Below, in pieces: positions 1 through 7,047 of a DNA stretch of 9,118 nt (the stretch's first letter is position 1; each line of letters starts with the position of its first letter). The stretch lies in assembly GCA_904394195.1 (NCBI GenBank), contig CAJFNH010000042.1, forward strand, positions 1-9,118, read 5' to 3'. The stretch comes from Candidatus Gallimonas caecicola (GTDB lineage Bacteria; Bacillota; Clostridia; Christensenellales; Borkfalkiaceae). The notes below the pieces were generated by a model. That model did no database searches, was not told where the DNA came from, and saw nothing but the letters and a program-made list of their open reading frames with translations. Made by a program: the position numbers and the translations under genes.

Positions 1-238
1 CGCCCGCCAGCGCGCCCGTAGCCAGCGAGACGATCGCCATTGCGACGAGAATACCGCCGTACATCCATACCTGCCCCATATCGATGGCGGTCGGATCCGA
101 CACGTCGATCACGTTGATCAGCTGCGCGATGACGAACGGGATCAGACATTCAAGAACGACCTCGATCGTAACAAAGAGCGGCGAAAGGATGGATGCCGTC
201 TTATATTCCCGGATGCATTTTGACAATGTTTTTAACAA
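1..238 (-). CDS. ABC transporter permease/ATP-binding protein, N-terminal part (runs off left edge)
   Basis: The first 79 codons of a minus-strand gene whose remainder lies outside the window. The product begins MLKTLSKCIREYKTASILSP. Two hydrophobic stretches (about residues 17-43 and 58-79) fit the first two membrane helices of a type-I ABC exporter half-transporter, in which a membrane domain is followed by an ATPase domain; such proteins export drugs, lipids or peptides and work as dimers. The ATPase domain is not visible, so substrate and subfamily cannot be given. The start is TTG at 238, chosen because GGAGG (250-246) lies 7 nt upstream and the reading frame matches the usual N-terminus of this family; no in-frame ATG occurs until well into the first membrane domain. 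The gene follows hisIE in the same direction but has its own promoter, so it is probably not part of the his operon. Confidence 0.75.
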   Translation of the reverse strand, partial: MLKTLSKCIREYKTASILSPLFVTIEVVLECLIPFVIAQLINVIDVSDPTAIDMGQVWMYGGILVAMAIVSLATGALAG

Positions 239-240
239 AA

Positions 241-288
241 TTATACCTCCGGAAGAAAATGTTTTCTCATAAATCTGTATCCCTGCAT
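241..288 (-). CDS. Possible 15-codon upstream ORF in the ABC exporter leader
   Basis: Within the leader, an ATG at 288 opens a 15-codon frame (MQGYRFMRKHFLPEV) that stops at TAA 243-241. A second in-frame ATG at 270 would give nine residues, with AGGG about 10 nt upstream. The last codons cover the exporter's Shine-Dalgarno, and the stop lies 2 nt before the TTG start, an arrangement that would allow translational coupling or leader-peptide control. It resembles no peptide I know and may be chance; the case rests on position alone. Confidence 0.2.
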   Translation of the reverse strand: MQGYRFMRKHFLPEV

Positions 289-311
289 AAATGATGCAAG
301 TCGGATAAAAT

Positions 312-351
312 AAAAGAACGCCAAAATCTCTCACAATTTCAACGTCCTTTT
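312..351 (-). terminator. 16-bp hairpin with T-rich tail next to the ABC exporter -10 box (terminator or attenuator candidate)
   Basis: On the minus strand two 16-nt arms (351-336 and 327-312) pair without mismatch as RNA, using four G-U pairs, around an 8-nt loop. The right arm ends in CTTTT and continues ATTTTATCC, so the full tail is T-rich. For read-through from hisIE the whole stem can form and could terminate the his transcript. For RNA starting near 345 only about the inner 10 bp remain, which could act as a leader structure. The need for G-U pairs suggests selection on RNA rather than on a DNA operator. The stem is AT-rich, so termination strength is uncertain. Confidence 0.45.
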
Positions 352-380
352 ATCATATCATTTTCCAATTAAATTGTCAA
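352..380 (-). promoter_or_regulatory. Sigma-A-type promoter of the ABC exporter
   Basis: On the minus strand a perfect -35 TTGACA (380-375) is followed by a 17-bp spacer and a -10 TATGAT (357-352), one base from the TATAAT consensus. Transcription should start near 345, giving a leader of about 107 nt before the TTG start codon. This is the strongest promoter-like sequence in the window, which fits independent expression of the exporter. Confidence 0.8.
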
Positions 381-552
381 CATTCCAAAAAGGCTTTTTC
401 GCGCTTTCACACAAAAATCATATTTCAGCGGTCCTGAAAAGCGCGCCGCCATTCATTCCCTGAAGTCTCCGGACGAATGCCCGCCGATGCAGCTTTTCTT
501 ATCGGCATAGGCTTTCGTTCTCTGCCGAGCGGCTTATGCGTACCGGCACAGC

Positions 553-1161
553 TCACTTGTTGTGGCGGCGCACAAGCTCGGTGCACAGATCGGAAAGGGA
601 TACTTCCTTTTCCCGCATGAGCACGAGCAGGTGGTACATGAGGTCGGAGAGCTCGTGCGTGAGTTCCGCCTTGTCGTCGTTCTTGGACGCGATGACCGTT
701 TCCACCGCTTCCTCGCCCATCTTTTTGGCGATCTTATCCACGCCGCGGCTGAAAAGGTACGCCGTGTACGAGCCCTCCACGGGGTGCTCTTTCCTGTCCG
801 CCACGATGCGCGCGAGTTCGCCCAGGAAGGTGAGCCCCTCCCTGTCCCCGCTGATGACCCGGTCGAAGAAACAGCTCCTGTTGCCCGTATGGCAGGCTGC
901 GCCCTTTTGCTCCACCTGCATGAGCAGGCAGTCTCTGTCGCAGTCGAAGGAGGCGGAGATCACCTTCTGCGTGTGCCCGCTCGTCTCTCCCTTCTTCCAC
1001 AATTTCTGCCGCGAACGGCTGAAGTAGTGCGCATAGCCCGTTTCCAGCGTCTTTTCAAGCGCCTCGGCGTTCATATACGCCTGCATGAGCACTTCGCCCG
1101 TCTCATAGTCCTGCGCAATGGCGCAGATGAGCCCGTTTGCATCGAATTTTACGTTTTCCAT
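553..1161 (-). CDS. hisIE: Bifunctional phosphoribosyl-AMP cyclohydrolase / phosphoribosyl-ATP pyrophosphatase
   Basis: A 202-residue fusion catalysing steps 2 and 3 of histidine synthesis: pyrophosphate removal from PR-ATP (HisE) and opening of the PR-AMP ring (HisI). The HisI half (about 1-105) shows [10 protein letters not shown] (54-63), the metal-binding DCDRD (73-77) and zinc ligands in ACHTG (89-93). The HisE half (about 107-202) shows EEAVETVIA (150-158) and [10 protein letters not shown] (170-179). The ATG at 1161 is chosen because it begins at the conserved N-terminus ([10 protein letters not shown]) with GGAGG 8 nt upstream inside the end of hisF; the frame stays open upstream, but that sequence is not HisI-like. 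It lies one base after the hisF stop and is the last gene of the operon. The fused form is common in Firmicutes. Confidence 0.96.
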   Translation of the reverse strand: MENVKFDANGLICAIAQDYETGEVLMQAYMNAEALEKTLETGYAHYFSRSRQKLWKKGETSGHTQKVISASFDCDRDCLLMQVEQKGAACHTGNRSCFFDRVISGDREGLTFLGELARIVADRKEHPVEGSYTAYLFSRGVDKIAKKMGEEAVETVIASKNDDKAELTHELSDLMYHLLVLMREKEVSLSDLCTELVRRHNK

Positions 1162-1162
1162 A

Positions 1163-1930
1163 TCAGAGTCCCTCCGTACGGACGAGTACGCCCCGTTCCG
1201 CAAGATATTTTTTGAGATCGCGCATGTTGATGATGCCGAAGTGGAAGAGGGACGCGGCGAGCGCTGCGTCCGCCTCTCCCGCGGTGAGCACATCGTAAAA
1301 GTCCGCCATCCTGCCCGCGCCGCCCGAGGCGATGACGGGGACGTTCACCGCCCGCGCCGCCTGCCGCGTGAGTTCGAGGTCGTAGCCCGCCTTTGTCCCG
1401 TCACGGTCCATGCTGGTGAGCAGCACCTCGCCCGCGCCGCGTTCTACCCCCTCGGCGATCCATTCGAGGGCATCCCTGCCCGTGTTCACCCTGCCGCCGT
1501 TGAGGTAGACATCCCAGCGCCCCTGCGCATTGCGTTTGGCGTCCACGGCGAGTACCACGCACTGCCGCCCGAACTTCAGCGCCGCTTCCGTGATGAGTTC
1601 TGGGTTTTTCAGCGCCGCCGAATTGACGGCGATCTTGTCCGCCCCGCATGAGAGCATGCGGCGGAAGTCCTCCACCGTGCGCATGCCGCCGCCCACGGTG
1701 AGGGGCAGAAAGACCTGCTCGCTCGCCCGCGCGATGACGTCCCACATGGGCGTATCGCCGCGGTAGCTTGCCGTGATATCGAGAAAGACGATCTCGTCCG
1801 CGCCGAATGCGTTGTACACCTTTGCCGTTTCAACGGGGTCTCCGGCGTCTGTCAGACCGACAAAATTGACTCCCTTGACCACGCGCCCGTCCTTCAGGTC
1901 CAGACACGGGATGATGCGTTTGCGTACCAT
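1163..1930 (-). CDS. hisF: Imidazole glycerol phosphate synthase subunit HisF
   Basis: The 255-residue cyclase subunit of IGP synthase. It uses ammonia delivered by HisH to turn PRFAR into imidazole glycerol phosphate and AICAR. The (beta/alpha)8-barrel hallmarks are present: [16 protein letters not shown] (5-20) with catalytic Asp11, Asp130 in VVLAVDAK, the TVGGGMR phosphate-binding loop (78-84), SMDRDGT (173-179) and IASGG (200-204). With the ATG at 1930 both catalytic aspartates fall at the positions used for the Thermotoga enzyme, and GGAGG lies 7 nt upstream. A GTG three bases earlier (1933) is an alternative start adding one residue. The hisA stop overlaps this ATG by one base (TGATG), suggesting translational coupling. 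Confidence 0.97.
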   Translation of the reverse strand: MVRKRIIPCLDLKDGRVVKGVNFVGLTDAGDPVETAKVYNAFGADEIVFLDITASYRGDTPMWDVIARASEQVFLPLTVGGGMRTVEDFRRMLSCGADKIAVNSAALKNPELITEAALKFGRQCVVLAVDAKRNAQGRWDVYLNGGRVNTGRDALEWIAEGVERGAGEVLLTSMDRDGTKAGYDLELTRQAARAVNVPVIASGGAGRMADFYDVLTAGEADAALAASLFHFGIINMRDLKKYLAERGVLVRTEGL

Positions 1931-2646
1931 CACTTCCCCTCCGCCGCCATCTCTTCGATCGCCGCGGCAAGATCGAGCATCCCCGTATAGAGCGATCTGC
2001 CCAGGATGGCGCCGTACACGCCGTGCGCCTTCAGGGCGCGCAGATCGTCGATGCCGCGGATGCCGCCCGAGGCGATGATATTGAGCCCCGTCTCGCCCAT
2101 CCGCACGGTGTCGGCAAGGTTGACGCCCGTCATGGCGCCGTCCCGCCCCACGTCGGTGAACACGGCGTCCGAAATGCCCAGCGCCTTCGCCTCGCAGCCG
2201 AACTCGAAGGCGTCCTTATCGGCGACCTGCGTCCAGCCGCGCACGGCAAGCCGCCCGTCCACCGCGTCGATGCCGGCAACGATCCTGCTGCCGTATTTTT
2301 CCGCAGCTTCATAGAGCACTTCCGGTTGCTCGGCGCACACGGTGCCCAGCACCACGCGCTCCGCGCCCGAACGGAAGCGGCGGTGGATGGCCTCCATCGA
2401 ACGCAGCCCTCCGCCCGACTGCACGGGAACGCCCAGCTTTGCGATGCGCTCGAGCGTCCTTTCAAAGCTGCTCCCTTCGCCGAACGCGCCGGACAGATCG
2501 ACGACGTGCAATATCCCGGCTCCCGCGTCCACCCAGCGGCGGGCGCAGTCCACGGGATCGCCATAATCGGTGACTTCCCCCCGTCTGCCGTGCAGAAGGC
2601 GCACGGCGCGCCCGTTCAGGATATCGATGGCAGGATAGAGTATCAT
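1930..2646 (-). CDS. hisA: ProFAR isomerase (phosphoribosylformimino-AICAR-P isomerase) HisA
   Basis: A 238-residue (beta/alpha)8-barrel enzyme that isomerises ProFAR to PRFAR, the substrate of HisHF. Visible signatures are YPAID (4-8) with catalytic Asp8, VVDLSGA (48-54), the phosphate-binding SGGGLRS (77-83), IDAVDG with Asp127, [12 protein letters not shown] (163-174) and IASGG (190-194). Length is normal. It starts one base after the hisH stop, with GAGG 7 nt upstream. No TrpF-like bifunctional (PriA) role can be inferred; the gene sits in a dedicated his operon. Confidence 0.96.
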   Translation of the reverse strand: MILYPAIDILNGRAVRLLHGRRGEVTDYGDPVDCARRWVDAGAGILHVVDLSGAFGEGSSFERTLERIAKLGVPVQSGGGLRSMEAIHRRFRSGAERVVLGTVCAEQPEVLYEAAEKYGSRIVAGIDAVDGRLAVRGWTQVADKDAFEFGCEAKALGISDAVFTDVGRDGAMTGVNLADTVRMGETGLNIIASGGIRGIDDLRALKAHGVYGAILGRSLYTGMLDLAAAIEEMAAEGK

Positions 2647-2647
2647 A

Positions 2648-3235
2648 TCAGAGCCTCATAAAATTGCGCAGGAGCTGCAGCCCCGCAGCCCCGCTCTTTT
2701 CGGGGTGAAACTGCACGCCGTACACATTCCCCCGCGCGATCGCGGAAGCAAACGTACGATAGTACTGTGTGGTGCCGATGGTGTCCTCTGCGGCGACATC
2801 GGCATAATAGCTGTGCACAAAATAAAACTGGGTGCCGCTCTCCATGCCCGCGAACAGCGGCGAACGCATCTGCTCCACGCTGTTCCAGCCCATGTGCGGG
2901 ATCTTGCCGCGGTCGAAACGAACGGCGCGCCCGTCAATGAGCCCCAGCCCCGCGTGCTCGCCCTCCTCCTCGCTTGCGCAAAGCAAAAACTGCATGCCCA
3001 GGCAGATGCCCAGAAGGGGCGTATCGGCAACGCGGCGCACGAGGTATGCGTCCAGCCCCGCCGCCTTCAGATTTTGCATGCCCGCCGCAAAGCTGCCCAC
3101 GCCTGGCAGGATGAGCCGCTCGCAGCCGTCCAACGCCTGCTCTTCGGCGGAGATGAGAGCCTCCCCGCCCAGGTATTCGACGGCCTTTTGCACCGAGCGC
3201 AGATTGCCCATGCCGTAGTCGACGATCCCGATCAT
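2648..3235 (-). CDS. hisH: Imidazole glycerol phosphate synthase glutaminase subunit HisH
   Basis: A 195-residue class-I glutamine amidotransferase that hydrolyses glutamine and passes ammonia to HisF. It shows the oxyanion-region PGVGSF (44-49), nucleophile Cys78 in GICLGMQ, and the His177/Glu179 pair in QFHPEKS (175-181). The start MIGIVDYGMGNLRS is typical of the family. The ATG at 3235 overlaps the hisB stop in an ATGA (4 nt), with AAGGGG 8 nt upstream. The open frame extends farther upstream inside hisB, but those residues are not HisH-like. Confidence 0.97.
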   Translation of the reverse strand: MIGIVDYGMGNLRSVQKAVEYLGGEALISAEEQALDGCERLILPGVGSFAAGMQNLKAAGLDAYLVRRVADTPLLGICLGMQFLLCASEEEGEHAGLGLIDGRAVRFDRGKIPHMGWNSVEQMRSPLFAGMESGTQFYFVHSYYADVAAEDTIGTTQYYRTFASAIARGNVYGVQFHPEKSGAAGLQLLRNFMRL

Positions 3236-3810
3236 TCGAGCATCCCCTTGGAGGAGGGCACGCCGTCCGAGACGATGGCGACGGCGTCGCGGATGCACAG
3301 GGCGAGCGCCTTGAACAAGGCCTCCGCCATGTGGTGGCGGTTGCCGGGGCGCAGGATGTGCGCGTAGAGGTTGCAGCCCGCGTGCGTTGAGAAGGCGCGC
3401 AGAAATTCCTCCACGAGCTCCATATCGAAATTGCCCACGTTTCCGGACAACGTATCCTCAAAAATGAGACAGGGTCTGCCGCTGAAGTCGACGGCGACCT
3501 GCGAGGCGACCTCGTCCATGGGTACCAGCCTGTCCGCAAAGCGGGCGATGCCGCGCTTGTCGCCGAGCGCCGCCTTCACGCAGTCGCCCAGCGCGATGCC
3601 CACGTCCTCGACGGTGTGGTGCGCGTCCACCTGCAGATCTCCCTTGCAGGTTAGCGTCACGTCCATGCGCGAATGGACGGCAAGCAATTCGAGCATATGG
3701 TCAAAAAAGCCCACGCCCGTGGAAATTTGAGCCCTGCCGCTGCCGTCCAGCGCCAGCGAGAGCGCGATGTCCGTCTCCTTCGTCGTACGTCTTGTCTGTG
3801 CCGTTCTCAT
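3232..3810 (-). CDS. hisB: Imidazoleglycerol-phosphate dehydratase
   Basis: The 192-residue monofunctional dehydratase that converts IGP to imidazole acetol phosphate. Manganese-binding and catalytic motifs are complete: GFFDHML (34-40), DAHHTVEDVGI (62-72), RHHMAEALFKA (158-168) and the terminal SSKGML (186-191). There is no N-terminal histidinol-phosphatase domain of the enterobacterial HisB type, so that activity must come from another gene. The ATG at 3810 overlaps the hisD stop (ATGA) and has GGAGG close upstream. A much longer open frame reaching into hisD is a high-GC artefact. Confidence 0.97.
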   Translation of the reverse strand: MRTAQTRRTTKETDIALSLALDGSGRAQISTGVGFFDHMLELLAVHSRMDVTLTCKGDLQVDAHHTVEDVGIALGDCVKAALGDKRGIARFADRLVPMDEVASQVAVDFSGRPCLIFEDTLSGNVGNFDMELVEEFLRAFSTHAGCNLYAHILRPGNRHHMAEALFKALALCIRDAVAIVSDGVPSSKGMLE

Positions 3811-5081
3811 GACCCCTCCTTCATTCTGACAGCCACCGCGTTGGCGTGCGCCGTGAGCTGTTCGCTCTCGGCAAGGCGGATGATGTCCGCCCCGTCGCGC
3901 TCGAGCGCCTCGCGGGTGTAGGAGATCACGCTCATCTTGCGCGTGAACACGTCCTCGTTGAGTACCTGGAAAAATTTTGCGCTGCCCGAGGTGGGCAGGA
4001 TATGGTCGGGCCCCGCGAAGTAGTCCCCCACCGGCTCCGGCGTCCAGCCGCCCAGAAATACGGCGCCCGCATTGCGGATGAAGGGAAGCAGCGCCTCCGG
4101 CTCGCGCGTGTACAGCTCCAGGTGTTCGGGCGCCACTTCGTTGGCGAGCGCGCACGCCTCTTCGAGGGAGTTCACAACGATGAGACCGCCCCCTTCCTCC
4201 AGCGCTTTCGCCGCGATCTCGCGCCGCGAAAGCGCGGCAAGCTGCGCCTTCACCTGCGCCGCCACCTTTTCGGCAAGCACGCGGCTGGTCGTCACCAGAA
4301 TGGCGCGCGCGAGCACGTCGTGCTCCGCCTGCGAGAGCATGTCCGCCGCGACAAAGGCGGGCTCCGCCCCCTCGTCGGCAACGATCATGATCTCGCTCGG
4401 CCCCGCAAGCATATCGATGCCCACTTCGCCGTACACCTCTTTTTTGGCGAGCGTGACGTAGATATTGCCGGGGCCCGCGATGACGTCCACCTTCTTCACG
4501 CTCTGCGTGCCGTAGGCGAGGGCGGCGATCGCCTGCGCCCCGCCCATCTTGTAGATCTCGCTCACGCCGCACTCGGCGGCAGCCACCAGGGTGAGCGGCG
4601 CGATGACGCCCCCCTTTGCAGGCGTCGCCAGAACGATGCGCTCCACCCCCGCCGCCCGCGCGGGGAGCACCCCCATGAGCACGGAGGAGGAGAGCGGCGC
4701 CGTTCCGCCCGGCGCATAGATGCCCGCCGAGGAGACAGGGCGCACGACGTAGCCCGTCGTTACACCCGCCTGCGTGACGACGTTGTCCTTCCTGCCCGCA
4801 CGCGCGTGGTAGGAGTAGATATTCTCGATCGCCCGTTTCAGACTTGCGAGCAGTTCGTCGGGGACGGCGGCATACGCAGCGGCGATCTCCTCGTCGGAGA
4901 CGCGGAAATTTTCCGCCGTCAGCTCGGTATCATCGAATTTGCGCTCGCAGTCGAACACCGCCTCGTCGCCGCGCGAGCGCACATCCGCAAGGATGGCGCG
5001 CACAGCGGAAAGCTCTTTCTCGCGCGAGGCGAATGTGTGTTCGATGAGCGGCGCGCAGTTGTTTTTTTCATAGATCTTCAT
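3807..5081 (-). CDS. hisD: Histidinol dehydrogenase
   Basis: A 424-residue zinc enzyme that oxidises histidinol to histidine in two NAD-dependent steps, the last reactions of the pathway. Zinc ligands equivalent to those of the E. coli enzyme are visible: Gln251 and His254 in SQAEHD, Asp359 in GPDHILPTSG and His412 in LTAHANAVAVR. The catalytic Glu319-His320 lies in APEHLELY, and the nucleotide-binding IAGPGNIYVTLAK (201-213) and MLAGPSE (224-230) are intact. Length is normal. The ATG at 5081 lies inside the end of hisG (14-nt overlap) with GGGAGG 6 nt upstream. Confidence 0.97.
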   Translation of the reverse strand: MKIYEKNNCAPLIEHTFASREKELSAVRAILADVRSRGDEAVFDCERKFDDTELTAENFRVSDEEIAAAYAAVPDELLASLKRAIENIYSYHARAGRKDNVVTQAGVTTGYVVRPVSSAGIYAPGGTAPLSSSVLMGVLPARAAGVERIVLATPAKGGVIAPLTLVAAAECGVSEIYKMGGAQAIAALAYGTQSVKKVDVIAGPGNIYVTLAKKEVYGEVGIDMLAGPSEIMIVADEGAEPAFVAADMLSQAEHDVLARAILVTTSRVLAEKVAAQVKAQLAALSRREIAAKALEEGGGLIVVNSLEEACALANEVAPEHLELYTREPEALLPFIRNAGAVFLGGWTPEPVGDYFAGPDHILPTSGSAKFFQVLNEDVFTRKMSVISYTREALERDGADIIRLAESEQLTAHANAVAVRMKEGS

Positions 5082-5700
5082 GGAGCGCCTCCCGTAGCCG
5101 TTCGATGAGCGGGAGGATCTCCCCCGCCTTCGTCTTTAAACTCACTTTGTTGGAGACCAGCCGCGCCGTGATGCCCGTGAACACCTCCTCCAGCACGACC
5201 AGCCCGTTTGCCTTGAGCGTAGAGCCCGTCTGCACCACGTCGAAGATGACGTCGGCAAGCCCTGTGACGGGCGCCAGCTCGATGGAGCCGTGCAGCGGGA
5301 TGATCTCGATCTCCTCGCGGTCGGCAAACACGCGCCGCGCGGTATTCACATACTTGGTGGCAACGCGCAGATGGGGATTGGTGAGCGCATCCCGCCGCGC
5401 CGGATACCCCGCAATGCACAGGCGGCACTCCCCCATCTTCAGATCGAGCATCTCGTAGAGGTCGCGCCCCTCCTCGATGAGGGTATCCTTCCCGACGATG
5501 CCCAGATCCGCCACGCCCGCTTCGACATAGGCGGGCACATCGGCAGGCTTGACCAGAAAAAAGCCGTACTGACCGTCGGCACTCTCCAGAACGAGCCGGC
5601 GCGTGTCCTTGGCGAGCACGGAGGTATCCACCCCGCACTTTGCAAGCAGCGCGGCGGAGGTCTCAGCCAGCCTGCCCTTGGGAAGCGCAAATGTTATCAT
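5068..5700 (-). CDS. hisG: ATP phosphoribosyltransferase, short-form catalytic subunit HisG
   Basis: A 210-residue HisG of the short type, which lacks the C-terminal regulatory ACT-like domain and needs HisZ for activity. It commits PRPP and ATP to histidine synthesis and is the feedback-controlled step. The N-terminus MITFALPKGRLAE is typical, and the family signature from about Glu141 to Lys163, including GLADVIFDVVQTGSTL, carries the PRPP-binding loop. The start overlaps the hisZ stop (ATGA), which fits 1:1 coupling of the two subunits of the hetero-octamer. In such enzymes histidine inhibition acts through HisZ. Confidence 0.97.
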   Translation of the reverse strand: MITFALPKGRLAETSAALLAKCGVDTSVLAKDTRRLVLESADGQYGFFLVKPADVPAYVEAGVADLGIVGKDTLIEEGRDLYEMLDLKMGECRLCIAGYPARRDALTNPHLRVATKYVNTARRVFADREEIEIIPLHGSIELAPVTGLADVIFDVVQTGSTLKANGLVVLEEVFTGITARLVSNKVSLKTKAGEILPLIERLREALHEDL

Positions 5701-6869
5701 ATCCTGCGCACCCCCTCTTTCGTGACATAATATTTTTGCGCGGCGGCAAGATCCGCAAGCGCACCCTCGCCGTATGCGGCGGCGAGCACCACCCGCCTGC
5801 CCTCCCCGGTGAGGCGGCGGCGCAATGCGTCGGCGGCGCCCTCGGCGCCCTCTTCGCAGGCGATCGCAGCGTCCGGCAGAGGCTGCTCGGGAAGATTGCC
5901 CTGCCGTTCGAGCGCCATCAGAACGCGCTTGAGCCCGATGGCAAACCCCACGGCGGGAATGTGCTTGCCGAAGTCGTCGGCAAGGTCGTCATACCTTCCG
6001 CCGCTCAACACGGGCGCGCCCACCTCGCGCACCAGTCCCGAAAAGACGATGCCCGAATAATAGGAGAGATTTTTGCCCGTTCCCAGGTCGAAACAGACGT
6101 TCTTTTCATACCCCATGTCGGCGAGGATGCGGTGCACCTTTTCCAGATGGTCGACCGCCGCCAGCACGCGCGCGTTTTTTGTAAGAGCGCGCGCACGCGC
6201 GAACACTTCGGCGCCGCCGAACAGCGTGGGCAGCGCCCGCACGGCAGCGAGCGTTTCCTCGCCCGCCCCCGCCGCCTTCAGAAGGCGCTCGGCATTCAGG
6301 GCGTCCTTTGCGTTGAGCGAGGCGCGCACCTCTTCCGCCCGGGCGTCGGACAGTCCGCACTCCTCCAGCAGTCCCTTCATGCAGCCGACGTGCCCGACGT
6401 CCACGATGCAATCGGACAGCCCCATCGCATACATGCAGTCGATGGCGAAGGCGATGGTCTGTGCGTCCGAAAAAGCGCCCTCCTCCCCCAGCCGCTCCAC
6501 GCCCGCCTGAATGATCTCGCGGCTCTTGACGCCGCCTGCGTTCTGCGCGTCCCACTTGTCAAGAAAATAGTATAGGCGCGCATGCGCCGCATCCAGCTTG
6601 GTCGCCGCAATGCGGGAGATGGAGAGCGTGGCATCGGGGCGCAGCACCAGAAGGCGCCCGTCCGAATCGGTAAATTTGAACATGCGCTCCTGCGGAAGAG
6701 CGCTGCGGATACCGGCATAGGTATCGTAGTATTCGACTGCGGCGGAGAGCACGGGATCGTAGCCGTTCAGCTCGAACGCGCGCGTCAGACGCGCACGCAC
6801 GTCGCCCAGAACGCGGCATTCGCGCGGCAGAATATCCTGTACGCCCGTCGGCAGTTTCTTTAAATTCAT
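5697..6869 (-). CDS. hisZ: ATP phosphoribosyltransferase regulatory subunit HisZ
   Basis: A 390-residue paralogue of histidyl-tRNA synthetase that lacks aminoacylation and serves as the regulatory partner of short HisG. Seen are LPTGVQDILP (6-15), the class-II-like FTDSDGRLLVLRPDAT (66-81), YYSGIVF (270-276) and the GGRYDDL...PAVGFAIGL region (290-313). Pairing with a short hisG and the absence of a tRNA-binding domain argue against HisS; the C-terminal part from about 330 is short and divergent. The ATG at 6869 is used because it begins the conserved N-terminus, has GGAG 6 nt upstream and lies about 24 nt downstream of the predicted transcription start; the frame stays open upstream through the promoter, where it cannot be coding. 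First gene of the his operon. Confidence 0.95.
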   Translation of the reverse strand: MNLKKLPTGVQDILPRECRVLGDVRARLTRAFELNGYDPVLSAAVEYYDTYAGIRSALPQERMFKFTDSDGRLLVLRPDATLSISRIAATKLDAAHARLYYFLDKWDAQNAGGVKSREIIQAGVERLGEEGAFSDAQTIAFAIDCMYAMGLSDCIVDVGHVGCMKGLLEECGLSDARAEEVRASLNAKDALNAERLLKAAGAGEETLAAVRALPTLFGGAEVFARARALTKNARVLAAVDHLEKVHRILADMGYEKNVCFDLGTGKNLSYYSGIVFSGLVREVGAPVLSGGRYDDLADDFGKHIPAVGFAIGLKRVLMALERQGNLPEQPLPDAAIACEEGAEGAADALRRRLTGEGRRVVLAAAYGEGALADLAAAQKYYVTKEGVRRI

Positions 6870-6887
6870 ATCATGCTCCGGATCATG

Positions 6888-6916
6888 TGTTGCATCTGTA
6901 TTATAGCATTGCAGCA
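6888..6916. promoter_or_regulatory. Inverted repeat flanking the his -10 box (possible operator)
   Basis: Plus-strand TGTTGCA (6888-6894) and TGCAGCA (6910-6916) form an inverted repeat with one mismatch in seven, separated by 15 bp. One half covers the predicted start of transcription and the other lies in the spacer, so a bound protein would sit on the -10 box. TrpR-like HisR/YerC proteins are considered his repressors in some Firmicutes, but I cannot match this site to a known motif. Confidence 0.35.
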
Positions 6917-6929
6917 TAAAAAAAGTCAA
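6900..6929 (-). promoter_or_regulatory. Promoter of the his operon
   Basis: On the minus strand TTGACT (6929-6924), an 18-bp spacer and a perfect TATAAT (6905-6900) form a good sigma-A-type promoter. Transcription should start near 6893, leaving only about 24 nt before the hisZ ATG. That is far too short for a T-box or an attenuator leader, so control is more likely by a DNA-binding repressor and by feedback on HisG/HisZ. The promoter begins 13 nt past the end of the sigF-operon terminator. Confidence 0.8.
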
Positions 6930-6941
6930 TGAAATCATGTG

Positions 6942-6976
6942 AAAAAACGGTGCTGCCATTAAAAAGCACACCGTTT
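6942..6976 (-). terminator. Intrinsic terminator of the spoIIA/sigF operon
   Basis: On the minus strand arms AAACGGTG (6976-6969) and CACCGTTT (6952-6945) pair perfectly, and TGC/GCA extends the stem past a one-base bulge to 11 bp with a 9-nt loop. The 3' arm runs into six T residues (6947-6942). This is a standard rho-independent terminator about 70 nt after the sigF stop and should insulate the his operon from sporulation transcription. Confidence 0.85.
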
Positions 6977-7047
6977 CCGCAATTTCATGTTTTAACACCG
7001 TTACAACAAATTCGCCGCCGGAGCCACCGGAAGTCAAAAGAGAAATG

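Larger units (their letters stand above)
239..552 (-). other. Intergenic region between hisIE and the ABC exporter: promoter, hairpins, leader
   Basis: A 314-base AT-richer stretch with no conventional gene. Read on the minus strand it holds, in order: a region after hisIE with only weak hairpins (483-506, GCCGAT/ATCGGC; 423-439, TTTCAG/CTGAAA followed by a short T run), the sigma-A-type promoter at 352-380, a 16-bp hairpin at 312-351, a small hairpin at 284-298 (TGCAT/ATGCA), a possible short ORF at 241-288, and the Shine-Dalgarno of the ABC exporter at 246-250. No classical GC-rich terminator with a long T run follows hisIE; the 312-351 hairpin is the best candidate. Confidence 0.6.

Noticed and set aside
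84..272. 62-codon plus-strand frame opposite the ABC exporter start
   Set aside because: Antisense to an identified gene and its leader, with no visible Shine-Dalgarno or family resemblance.
423..439. TTTCAG/CTGAAA hairpin as the his operon terminator
   Set aside because: The 6-bp stem is weak and its T run starts four bases away; the 312-351 hairpin is a better, though still uncertain, candidate.
3811..4572. N-terminal extension of hisB reaching deep into hisD
   Set aside because: The sequence before the ATG at 3810 is low-complexity shadow of hisD; HisB similarity starts at that ATG, which has a good Shine-Dalgarno.
3846..5108. A 420-codon plus-strand open frame opposite hisD, and similar long frames at 562-1215, 2023-2661 and 5640-6575
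   Set aside because: They lie antisense to clearly identified his genes, have arginine/histidine-rich compositions typical of GC-rich shadow frames, and lack recognisable domains.
6870..7037. HisZ extended upstream to 7037
   Set aside because: The extension would run through the sigF terminator and his promoter; the family N-terminus starts at 6869.
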